Source: Sphingomonas azotifigens NBRC 15497 (GTDB taxonomy: Bacteria > Pseudomonadota > Alphaproteobacteria > Sphingomonadales > Sphingomonadaceae). Taken from it: a DNA stretch of 64,000 nucleotides. Positions 36,996 to 44,793 of the stretch are shown piece after piece. Where the stretch lies: the NCBI RefSeq assembly GCF_002091475.1, contig NZ_BCTR01000001.1:248001-312000 (forward strand). The letters are read 5' to 3'. The notes beneath the pieces are model-generated. The model saw only the letters and a program-made list of their open reading frames with translations, was not told the origin of the DNA and did no database searches. Within the stretch, counting starts at the first letter, position 1, and each line of letters begins with the position of its first letter. A program made the translations under genes and the position numbers.

Positions 36996-38359
36996 CTGCG
37001 GAACAGCGCCAGCGGGCCGCGGCCGGCGCTGCTCCAGGTCGACCAGTTGGGGAAGACATAGGGCAGGTCGGCATCGGCGACGCCGTGCCAGCGCGCGATC
37101 GCGCCGAGATATTCCTCCTGCGCCACGCCCGGCACGAACCGGCCTTCCTTGGTGATGTCGTCGGCACCGCCGAGCACGGGGTCGGGATAGCGGCCGAGCA
37201 CCGCACCCGGCGCGACGTCGCCGCCCATCACCAGATGGTTGCTGCCCCAGGCATGGTCGGTGCCCGCCTGGCCATTGCCGAGATAGGTGCGTCCGAAATC
37301 GCTCATCGTGAAGCTGGTGACGTTGGCGGCGAGGCCCAGCGAGCCCATCGCCTTGTGGAACCCCGCCATCGCCATGGCGAGGTCGCCGAGCAGGCCGGCG
37401 TGCAGCCCGGCGGCGGTGTTGCCGGCCTGGACCTGGCTGGAATGGGTGTCGAACCCGCCCTGGCTGACCAGGAAGTTCTGCCGCGCATGGCCGAGGGTGC
37501 CGCGTGCCGCGATCATCCGCGCGACGACCATCAGCTGCTTGGCGAGATCGCTGGTCAGCGCCGCGCCGGTCGTCGGGTTGGTGAAGAAGGCGTCGGTCGC
37601 GGCGGTGCCGGCGAGAATGGTGTTGGCGGTGGCGGCCTGATCATAGTTGGTGGTCATCGCCTGGGCGACGCCGTCCAGCACCGCGCTGCCATCGGCGCTG
37701 GTGGCGAGCGCGGTGATCGCGGCGTTCTTGGCGCTGCTGCCCGCGCTATAGCCGCTGCGGCCGGGCAGACCGCCGGTCGGCAGGATCAGCGGCGCCGTCT
37801 GGCGCCCGAGCACCGCCACCGTCGAGCCGGCGAGCGACATCACCGGCGGCAGCGTGCCGCCTGGCATCTTGTCGGCGATGCGGCCGAGAAAGCCGTCGCG
37901 GCTCGCTTCACGGGCGCGCAGGCCCTGCCAATGATCCTGCTCGTCCGAATGGCTCATCAGATTGGCAGGGCGCAGATCGGCGCGGGTCTGGTAGGTCGCC
38001 TTGGTGAGCGGGGCGAACAGCGTGCCGGTGTTGAGCACCAGCCCGAGCGACCCCTCGTCCCAGACCGGCCGCAGCGCGGCCATCGCCGGGTGCAGCGCAT
38101 AGGCGCTGTTGGTCAGCGGCGTGAGCGCGGTGCGCGCGATGCCGACGCTGCCGCGCGCGGTCAGATAGGCGCTGTGCCGGGCATCGGTGGGGATCACCAT
38201 GTTCCAGCCGTCATTCCCGCCGAACAGGAAGATCCCGACCATGGCACGGTAGCTGCCGGTGGGGGCGGCGATGGCGGCGGTGCGGCCGAACTGGCCCAGC
38301 GCGGCGAGCGCGCCGGTGCCGGCGGTGAGGCGAACGAAATCGCGACGGGAAAGCGTCAT
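36992..38359 (-). CDS. DUF1501 family exported protein
   Basis: 455 residues with a clear twin-arginine leader (TLSRRDFVRLTAGTGALAAL). The body (YRAMVGIFLFGGNDGWNMVI, FTMSDFGRTYLGNGQAGTDH and WGSNHLVMGGDVAPG) matches DUF1501, a sulfatase/phosphatase-like fold of unknown substrate. GAGGAA upstream supports the start. It lies 11 bases after a DUF1800 gene, the usual partner. Its stop codon shares a CTAG with the stop of the convergent GH95 gene. Confidence 0.9.
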   Translation of the reverse strand: MTLSRRDFVRLTAGTGALAALGQFGRTAAIAAPTGSYRAMVGIFLFGGNDGWNMVIPTDARHSAYLTARGSVGIARTALTPLTNSAYALHPAMAALRPVWDEGSLGLVLNTGTLFAPLTKATYQTRADLRPANLMSHSDEQDHWQGLRAREASRDGFLGRIADKMPGGTLPPVMSLAGSTVAVLGRQTAPLILPTGGLPGRSGYSAGSSAKNAAITALATSADGSAVLDGVAQAMTTNYDQAATANTILAGTAATDAFFTNPTTGAALTSDLAKQLMVVARMIAARGTLGHARQNFLVSQGGFDTHSSQVQAGNTAAGLHAGLLGDLAMAMAGFHKAMGSLGLAANVTSFTMSDFGRTYLGNGQAGTDHAWGSNHLVMGGDVAPGAVLGRYPDPVLGGADDITKEGRFVPGVAQEEYLGAIARWHGVADADLPYVFPNWSTWSSAGRGPLALFRS

Positions 38360-38370
38360 GGGCAAATTCC

Positions 38371-40062
38371 TCAGCGATCGACCAGGAACATCGGGCTGGT
38401 GGCCGCGACATAGAGCATCATCTGCGCCCGCTTGCGGGCCTGCAGCTTGGGATCGGCGTTGGTGATCGCCACACCCGCGGCCTTGAGCGCATCGCGCTGC
38501 GCCTTGGTCAGCGCCTTGGCGAACAGCAGCAGGTTGATGCGATCGACCATGCCGTCGACATCGTCGCCAAAGGCTTCCCAATCCGCCCAAGCCGGCGCCG
38601 AGCCCGAGGTGCCGGGCAGGGTGGCCACGGCGGCATATTCGGTGCGGGTGGCGTCGCCGCTCACCGTCCAGTCATAGGCGAGGTTGTGGAAGCGCAGCTG
38701 GTTGTTGCTGGTCAGCAGCTTCGACGCCGGGCTGCGCAGCGTCGCGCTCCCCGGCATCGGATAGTCATCGGGATAGAAGTTGAACACCGAGGGCGCGCGC
38801 ATCACCGGTTGCCCCAGCGTCGCGTCGCGGCTCTGGAAGACATAGCCGTCGGTGGTGAAGCCGATCGCACGCGCCAGGCTGGTCATCGCCAGCACCGGCT
38901 CCTTGAGCTTGCCGCTGTTGTTGACCCGCGCGCCGCGCGCCTCGGCATCGGTGAGGATCGCACGGACGACCGCCTTGAGGTCGCCGCGCACGCCGCTGCC
39001 ATTGTTGGCGAACACCGCGGCGACCCGGCCGATATAGGCAGGCGAGGGGTTGGGCGTCACGAGATGGGTGATCAGGTGCCGCGCGACGAAGGGCGGGGTG
39101 GAGGCATGGTTGAACGCGGCATCGATCACCGCCGCCACGCTCGCCTGTTGCGACGCTCCGGCGGCGACGCTGGTGCCGAGGAAGCGCTTCTCGGCGGCGT
39201 CGTAGCGGCTGGGGACCGCGATCATCGGCTGCGCATAGGCGATCGCCTGCCCGTCGGTGATCGCCGCATTGTCGACCCGGGCATAGGTCCAGCCGGTGAG
39301 GGCGCGGGCGACCTCGCGGATATCGTCGGCGGTGTAGTTGGGCACCGGGCCGCCGCTTGCGTCGCGCTGGAGGGTGCCGTCCATCGCCAGCTGGTCCGGC
39401 CCCATGGTGAACAGCTGGAGGAACTCGCGGGCATAATTCTCCGACGGGGTGCCCTTGCGGCTGTCCGCCATGTCGAGATAGTCGCCCATATAGCCGTTCA
39501 TCGTCACCGCGAGCAGCAGCTCGCGGTAATTGCCGAAGGCGTAGGTGAGGAACAGCTGGTTGAACCCGGCGATGCCCGCCGTCGAGCGCACCGCCGCCTC
39601 CGAGGCGACGATCATCTGGGAAAGCGCGAAGGCGACGCGCTGCCGCAGCTGGTCCGGCGCCGACATCGCATCGGCATAGAAGCGCATCGCCACCGGCGTG
39701 CGCGAGAAGCGCATCGTCGCACAGGCATTGTCGCCCGTGGCGCAGAAGTTCGTCCGCACATCGGTGGCGAGATCGGCATAGGTGCTGCCGGTCGCCGCAA
39801 ACTGCTCGTCGAGCCAGCCGTTCACGCCGAGCGTGCGGATGCGATCGACCAGCGTCGCGGTCGGGCCGAAGCTGGCCTGCTGGGCGAGCCGTACGCTGTC
39901 GTCGAGCGCGGCGACGGCGGCCGGGCTGGGGGTCGGGGTCGGCGGTGCCGAGACCAGACCGCCACCGGCCGATCCGCCGCTGCCGCCACCATCGCAGGCC
40001 GCAAGGGCCGCCAGCGCCATCGCGGCAGCCGCCGCCATGGCCCGTTTCGTTACGCTAGACAC
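38371..40062 (-). CDS. DUF1800 family lipoprotein
   Basis: 563 residues. The start is GTG with AGGAG eight bases upstream. The leader ends in LAAC (Cys about residue 24), followed by a Gly/Ser linker and then VRLAQQASFGPTATLVDRIR, the DUF1800 opening. Inner motifs include NYAREFLQLFTMGPDQL and APSVFNFYPDDYPMPGSA, both typical. DUF1800 and DUF1501 proteins occur as pairs in many bacteria; their function is not established. Being lipid-anchored, it would present the pair in the periplasm or on the cell surface. Confidence 0.9.
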   Translation of the reverse strand: MSSVTKRAMAAAAAMALAALAACDGGGSGGSAGGGLVSAPPTPTPSPAAVAALDDSVRLAQQASFGPTATLVDRIRTLGVNGWLDEQFAATGSTYADLATDVRTNFCATGDNACATMRFSRTPVAMRFYADAMSAPDQLRQRVAFALSQMIVASEAAVRSTAGIAGFNQLFLTYAFGNYRELLLAVTMNGYMGDYLDMADSRKGTPSENYAREFLQLFTMGPDQLAMDGTLQRDASGGPVPNYTADDIREVARALTGWTYARVDNAAITDGQAIAYAQPMIAVPSRYDAAEKRFLGTSVAAGASQQASVAAVIDAAFNHASTPPFVARHLITHLVTPNPSPAYIGRVAAVFANNGSGVRGDLKAVVRAILTDAEARGARVNNSGKLKEPVLAMTSLARAIGFTTDGYVFQSRDATLGQPVMRAPSVFNFYPDDYPMPGSATLRSPASKLLTSNNQLRFHNLAYDWTVSGDATRTEYAAVATLPGTSGSAPAWADWEAFGDDVDGMVDRINLLLFAKALTKAQRDALKAAGVAITNADPKLQARKRAQMMLYVAATSPMFLVDR

Positions 40063-40152
40063 ACCCCCGGCTCCTTCGATCGCGCCTGGAAACGCGATTA
40101 TTATTAAGGAGATAAGGTTAAGTTGCGGCTCGCGATTATGGTTAATGCGAGG

Positions 40153-40611
40153 TTACCGCCGGCAGGCAGACACCAGTGCCGCAGCCGCGGCGCCGTCCAG
40201 CAACGCGGCCTGTGCGGCGCAAATCTGGCCCTCCTGGTCAATTGCGAGGCTGAACGGCAGGCCGGCGCTCCGGCGCTCGACCTCCGTAACCAGCCGACGC
40301 TGCGTTGCGCGATCGACGACCAGGCGTTGCGCCACCGGCACCGCATCGAGCATCGCGCGCGTTCCCTTGCCGTCATCGAACGGCACGACGAGGACCCGGA
40401 ACGGCCGGGCGGCGCGGCTGATCTCGGCGAGCCGGGCAAGCTCGCCCTGGCACGGCGCGCACCAGGCGGCGACGAACAGCAGGATGCTGTCGGGCGGGTA
40501 GCGCGGCGGTTCGGCCGCGCCCGCCAGACTGCCCAGCAAGAGCAGCGCAAGCAACGGGCGCGTCCAAAACCTGTGAAGGATCGCACGCAGGTGCCTCGAC
40601 ATCGTGCCCAT
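40153..40611 (-). CDS. Thioredoxin-like exported protein
   Basis: About 150 residues. The N-terminus RHLRAILHRFWTRPLLALLL is a membrane-targeting leader. The thioredoxin fold is shown by ILLFVAAWCAPCQGELARLA, with a CAPC active site. The reach after it is short (VLVVPFDDGKGTRAMLDAVP) with LPFSLAIDQEGQICAAQAAL as the cis-Pro strand region. It probably acts as a periplasmic thiol-disulfide reductant of the TlpA/ResA kind. ATG 40611 or 40602 can start it; neither has a strong ribosome site. It is divergent from the TPR/TonB-like gene by 40 bases and upstream of the DUF1800/DUF1501 pair. Confidence 0.75.
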   Translation of the reverse strand: MGTMSRHLRAILHRFWTRPLLALLLLGSLAGAAEPPRYPPDSILLFVAAWCAPCQGELARLAEISRAARPFRVLVVPFDDGKGTRAMLDAVPVAQRLVVDRATQRRLVTEVERRSAGLPFSLAIDQEGQICAAQAALLDGAAAAALVSACRR

Positions 40612-40651
40612 ATCGTGATTTGAGTTCGTCTCCTGGGGGAGGAGTAGCATA

Positions 40652-42604
40652 ATGCAAGCGGTGATTCTCGCGCTATTGCTGGGCACTAGTCCGCAGGCGA
40701 CGCCGCAAGTCGCGGGCGCCGCGCCCACGCTGCAGCAGCTGTTCGATCGCGCGACCAAGGCGGCGGCCGACGGGGCGTGCGGCGAGGCGGTGCAGGCCTT
40801 CGAGGAGATCGAGAAGAACGCCAAGGCGATGGCGAGCGCCACTGTCCGCGCCGCGGTGGACGTGCGCAAGGGCTATTGCCTCGCACAGCTCGAGCGCGCG
40901 GAAGAAGGCGAGGCGGCGATCCGGCGCGGACTGCCGGTGCTGTCCGCCAAGGCCGGCTTTGCCGAGGAGGTGCAGCAGGCGCATCTCGCGCTTGGCAGGA
41001 TCGCCATGCTGCGGTTCGATTATCCCGCCGCCGCCGCCGAGTATCGGCTGGCGCTGGAAGGCACGACCGGCATCAATCGGGTCCAGCCGCTGATGGCGCT
41101 GTCGCAAGTGACGATGTTCGATCAGGACGGCGAGGGGGTGCGCTACGCCGCCGAGGCGCGCAGCATCGCCGCCGCCGATCCCCAGCTCGACCGCAAGGCA
41201 CAGGCGGCGGTGCAGACCCAATATGCCCGCGCGCTGCTCAACGCCGGCAAGGCGGAGCAGGCCTATGCCGAACTCAAGGACAGCCTGCGCAAGCAGGGCG
41301 GCCTGACGCTCAAGGTCGGCGTTTCGGATCTGGCGACGCGGTCGGACCTCGCCATCGCCGCCTATCTCAACCATGATCGCGATTCCGCGCGCAAGTATCT
41401 CGCCTATACCGGTGCTGGCCGCTTCCTCGATTCGCCGTTCGCCCGCGCCCGCGACATGGAACTGCCGCCCTGCGGCGAGGCCACCGGGTTGAAACCCGAG
41501 GACATGGCAGTCATCCAGTTCTCGCTCGCCGAGGACGGCCACGTCCAGGGCGTGCTGCCGATCTACACCCCGGCGGGCCGCCCTGCCGCCGTTGCCTTTG
41601 CCCGCGCCGTCGCCGGCTGGTCGTGGAAGCCGGAAGACGCGCGTGCGATCCCGGCGATGTTCCGCTGGACCACCCGCATGGAGCTGCGCTGCACTACCGG
41701 CAGCGAGCGTCCGGGGCTGAACCAGCCGTTGCGCACCGCCTTCGCCGACTGGCTGGAGACGCAGGGCGTCGCCGCTACCGGATGGCACGACATGCCCGAC
41801 GCCAAGGCGGCCCCGCTCGAGCGCGCGGCGCTGGCGGCGGCACGGGCCAAGCAGGATCGCGCCGGCATGCTCGCCGCGGCGGTGGCGCTCGGCGAAAACA
41901 GCATCGTCGGCGAGGCCGACCGCAAGGCGTTGCTCGCGGAAGCGGTGACGCTCAGCGAAGCGCTGCACGCGCCGGCAAGCGCGCGTGCCTATGTCGCGAT
42001 CGAGCATGCCGAGCGCGGCGAGCATGGCACCGCGGCGGCGCTGCGGGCATTGCTGGCGCGCCCCGACTTCCAGGCGGATCCGCTCGCGGCCGCAACGTTG
42101 CGGCTGCGCCTCTCGATGCCGGGCTTCCGCCGGCACAGCCCTGCCGATGCCGATGCGCTGCTCGCCGACGTAGTGGCAGCGCCGGGCCTGCCGGAGCGTC
42201 ACCCGCTCAAGGTTGCGGCGCTGCTCCAGCGCGCCAACATTGCCGCGTCGAAGGGCGATCTCGCGGCCGCCCAACAGGCCTTTGCGCAAACCGGACTGAC
42301 CACGCGCCAATGCGCATTGCTGGGCCTGAAGCCGGCGGTGCGCGGGGTCGGCAATCTCGCCAACGCCTTCCCCAAGGAAGCGCAGCAGATGGGGTTTGAA
42401 GGCTGGGTGCGTACCGAGTTCGACGTCGCCACCGATGGCCGGACGATCGCCCCTAGGGTGGTGAGCGCCTATCCGGCCTTCGTGTTCGACGACGCCGCCA
42501 CCGGCGTCGCCAAGTCGTTTCGCTACACCAGCAGCTATCGTCCGGAAGACGGGGTCGCCTGCACCGCCGAGGATGCGCCGATCAGCTTCCGGATCGGCAT
42601 TTGA
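40652..42604 (+). CDS. TPR-repeat protein with TonB-like C-terminal domain
   Basis: 650 residues. A signal peptide (MQAVILALLLGTSPQATPQV) is followed by Ala-rich helical repeats over most of the length (for example AYAELKDSLRKQGGLTLKVG), consistent with TPR-type repeats. Around residues 285-330 the segment FSLAEDGHVQGVLPIYTPAG looks like a first TonB-like fold. The last 75 residues (GFEGWVRTEFDVATDGRTIA, then VVSAYPAFVFDDAATGVAKS) are a clear TonB C-terminal domain. There is no N-terminal membrane anchor or Pro-rich linker, so it is not a standard energy transducer. AGGAG lies seven bases before the ATG. Function unknown. Confidence 0.72.
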   Translation: MQAVILALLLGTSPQATPQVAGAAPTLQQLFDRATKAAADGACGEAVQAFEEIEKNAKAMASATVRAAVDVRKGYCLAQLERAEEGEAAIRRGLPVLSAKAGFAEEVQQAHLALGRIAMLRFDYPAAAAEYRLALEGTTGINRVQPLMALSQVTMFDQDGEGVRYAAEARSIAAADPQLDRKAQAAVQTQYARALLNAGKAEQAYAELKDSLRKQGGLTLKVGVSDLATRSDLAIAAYLNHDRDSARKYLAYTGAGRFLDSPFARARDMELPPCGEATGLKPEDMAVIQFSLAEDGHVQGVLPIYTPAGRPAAVAFARAVAGWSWKPEDARAIPAMFRWTTRMELRCTTGSERPGLNQPLRTAFADWLETQGVAATGWHDMPDAKAAPLERAALAAARAKQDRAGMLAAAVALGENSIVGEADRKALLAEAVTLSEALHAPASARAYVAIEHAERGEHGTAAALRALLARPDFQADPLAAATLRLRLSMPGFRRHSPADADALLADVVAAPGLPERHPLKVAALLQRANIAASKGDLAAAQQAFAQTGLTTRQCALLGLKPAVRGVGNLANAFPKEAQQMGFEGWVRTEFDVATDGRTIAPRVVSAYPAFVFDDAATGVAKSFRYTSSYRPEDGVACTAEDAPISFRIGI

Positions 42605-42616
42605 TCGCGCGGGCTG

Positions 42617-42641
42617 ACCGGCGCGGTCACACCGCGCCGGT
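42617..42641. terminator. Bidirectional hairpin between convergent genes
   Basis: An 11-base perfect stem (42617-42627 with 42631-42641, arm ACCGGCGCGGT) and the three-base loop CAC. It starts 12 bases after the TPR/TonB-like stop and includes the stop codon of the convergent SDR gene. It is the likely transcript end for both. Confidence 0.7.
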
Positions 42642-43607
42642 ACCGCCGTTCGCGCCGAACACGCTGCCGTCGGTGTAGCTGAACTCGCTCGAGGCCAGCG
42701 CGACATAGAGCGGGGCCAGTTCGGCCGGCTGGCCGGCGCGCCCGAGCGGTGTGTCCTGGCCGAACTCGCCCATCTTGCCCGGCAGCTGGCCGCCCGCGAC
42801 CTGGAGCGGCGTCCAGATCGGCCCCGGCGCCACCGCGTTGACCCGTATGCCCTGCTTGGCGAGCTGCTTGGCCAGCGCCTTGGTGAAGATCGCGATGCCG
42901 CCCTTGGTGGTGGCGTAGTCGAGCAGTTCCTTCTCCGGCGCGAACGAGTTCACCGAGGCAGTGTTGATGATCGCCGCACCCGGCTTCATCAGCGGGATCG
43001 CCGTCTTGGTGATCCAGAACATCGCATAGAGGTTGGTCTTCAGCGTCCGGTCGAACTGCTCGAAGCTGATCTCGGCAATCGAGTTCTTCGACTGCTGATA
43101 GGCGGCGTTGTTGACCAGAATGTCGATCCCGCCGAGCTGGCGGTTGGCGCGGCCGACGAGATCGACGCAGAAGCCCTGGTCGGTCAGGTCGCCGGGCAGC
43201 AGCACCACCTTGCGCCCTTCGGCGCGCAGCAGCTTGGCGACGTCCTGCGCGTCCGGCTCCTCGCTCGGGAAATAGTTGATCGCGACATCGGCCCCCTCGC
43301 GGGCAAAGGCGATCACCGCGGCGCGGCCGATACCGGAATCGCCGCCGGTCACCAGCGCCTTGCGGCCGGCGAGCTTGCCCGAGCCGCGATAGCTGCGCTC
43401 GCCGCAATCGGGCACCGGGGTCATCTCGCGCTGGAGCGCCGGCCATTTCTGGCGCTGCTCGGGGAACGGCTTGTCGGTAAATTTGGTCTGCGGGTCGGGC
43501 GCCGGGCTGCCGCTCGCGGCTTGCGCCAGCGCCGGTCCGGCGGCAGTAGCAGCGCCGGCGGCAGCGGCACCCTTCAGAAGATCGCGGCGGCTCGGTTGAT
43601 CGGTCAT
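42627..43607 (-). CDS. Exported short-chain dehydrogenase (YghA/glucose-dehydrogenase-like)
   Basis: 326 residues. A twin-arginine leader (MTDQPSRRDLLKGAAAAGAA) precedes the extra N-terminal segment seen in YghA-type SDRs (KFTDKPFPEQRQKWPALQRE). The NAD(P)-binding motif is TGGDSGIG (87-94), followed by NNAAYQQS, the catalytic Ser region NTASVNSF and Tyr/Lys in YATTKGG. GGGAG seven bases upstream supports the ATG. SDRs of this subgroup reduce aldehydes or oxidise sugars. Export with a bound nucleotide is unusual but known for glucose-fructose oxidoreductase. It is divergent from a lactonase-like gene by 88 bases. Confidence 0.88.
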   Translation of the reverse strand: MTDQPSRRDLLKGAAAAGAATAAGPALAQAASGSPAPDPQTKFTDKPFPEQRQKWPALQREMTPVPDCGERSYRGSGKLAGRKALVTGGDSGIGRAAVIAFAREGADVAINYFPSEEPDAQDVAKLLRAEGRKVVLLPGDLTDQGFCVDLVGRANRQLGGIDILVNNAAYQQSKNSIAEISFEQFDRTLKTNLYAMFWITKTAIPLMKPGAAIINTASVNSFAPEKELLDYATTKGGIAIFTKALAKQLAKQGIRVNAVAPGPIWTPLQVAGGQLPGKMGEFGQDTPLGRAGQPAELAPLYVALASSEFSYTDGSVFGANGGTGAV

Positions 43608-43695
43608 GACGCTGCTCCCTGTTGCGCGGGTTCAGCGCGCGGCGGCCGCAAAGGTTCAGCGTTGACGGCAAGAAAGCGAAAGGCTTCAATAGGAT

Positions 43696-44793
43696 ATGAC
43701 CATCTCTGTCCCCCCGCTGACGCGCCGTGCGCTGGTCGGCGCCGCCGTCGCAGTCGGCACCTGCCCGACGACGCTGCTCGCCCGTACCGGCGAGCGCCTG
43801 ATCGCCGGCACCTATGCGAACGAAAAGGGCCCCGGCCTGGTGCCGCTCACCCGCGGCCCCGCGGGCTGGCAGGCGGGGGCGGCGCATGCGGAGATCCGCA
43901 ACGCCTCGTTCGGCGTCCGATCGGCGACAACGGGTGTGCGGTACTTACTCGACGAGCAGACCCAGGGCAGCGTCGGCATCTATTCGGCGGGGCTCGCCAA
44001 GCTGGGCGCCGCCTCGACGCTGGGTGCCGACCCATGCCATGCGGCGCTCTCCGCCGACGGCCGACGGCTGGCGATCGCCAATTATTCGAGCGGCAGCGTC
44101 GCGCTGTTCGATCTCGACCGCACCGGCCGCCTGGTCGGCGAGGCACGCCGCATCCAGCACGAGGGCAGCGGCCCCAACCGCGAGCGCCAGGCGGGGCCGC
44201 ACGCGCATTGGGTCGGCTTCGCGGGGAACGGCGACCGGCTGCATTCGGTCGACCTGGGTGCCGACGCGGTGTTCCTCCATCGGCTGGGCACCGCCGGCAC
44301 GGTCGATACCAGCATCGCTTACCGTACCGAGCCGGGCGCCGGCCCGCGCCATCTCGCCCGCCATCCCAGGCTGCCGATCGCCTATCTCGTCACCGAGCTT
44401 GCCAACACGGTGACGGTGCTCCGTGCGCTTCCCGACGGGCGCTTCACCGCGGTCGCCACGCTGTCGACGCTGCCCAAGGGCTTCACCGGCACTTCCGCCG
44501 CCGCGCATATCGCGGTCAATGCAGCCGGCACGCGGCTCTACCTCTCCAACCGCGGGCATGACAGCATCGCGGTGTTCGCGATTCAGCCCGACGGTGGGCT
44601 CACGCCGCTCCAGCACGCCGGCTGCGGCGGCCATTGGCCGCGGCTGTTCCTGCTCCGCGAGGGCGACCGCGAGATGCTCGTCGCCAACGAGCGCTCCGGC
44701 AACATCGCCCGGCTGGCGATCGGCGCCGATGGTCGTCTCGGCACCGCCGCCAAGGGCGTGGCGCTACCGGGCGTGGTGTTTCTCTCCGCCTGA
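43696..44793 (+). CDS. Lactonase family protein (6-phosphogluconolactonase-like beta-propeller)
   Basis: 365 residues. The leader PPLTRRALVGAAVAVGTCPT is twin-arginine-like, so the enzyme is probably periplasmic. The rest is a seven-bladed propeller of the lactonase family: GERLIAGTYANEKG opens it, GADPCHAALSADGRRLAIAN and GAGPRHLARHPRLPIAYLVT are the conserved blade turns, and HWPRLFLLREGDREMLVANE the sixth blade. Pgl-type members hydrolyse gluconolactones. An exported lactonase beside an exported SDR suggests extracytoplasmic sugar oxidation followed by ring opening. Its 3' end overlaps the convergent DUF4403 gene by 30 bases. Confidence 0.85.
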   Translation: MTISVPPLTRRALVGAAVAVGTCPTTLLARTGERLIAGTYANEKGPGLVPLTRGPAGWQAGAAHAEIRNASFGVRSATTGVRYLLDEQTQGSVGIYSAGLAKLGAASTLGADPCHAALSADGRRLAIANYSSGSVALFDLDRTGRLVGEARRIQHEGSGPNRERQAGPHAHWVGFAGNGDRLHSVDLGADAVFLHRLGTAGTVDTSIAYRTEPGAGPRHLARHPRLPIAYLVTELANTVTVLRALPDGRFTAVATLSTLPKGFTGTSAAAHIAVNAAGTRLYLSNRGHDSIAVFAIQPDGGLTPLQHAGCGGHWPRLFLLREGDREMLVANERSGNIARLAIGADGRLGTAAKGVALPGVVFLSA

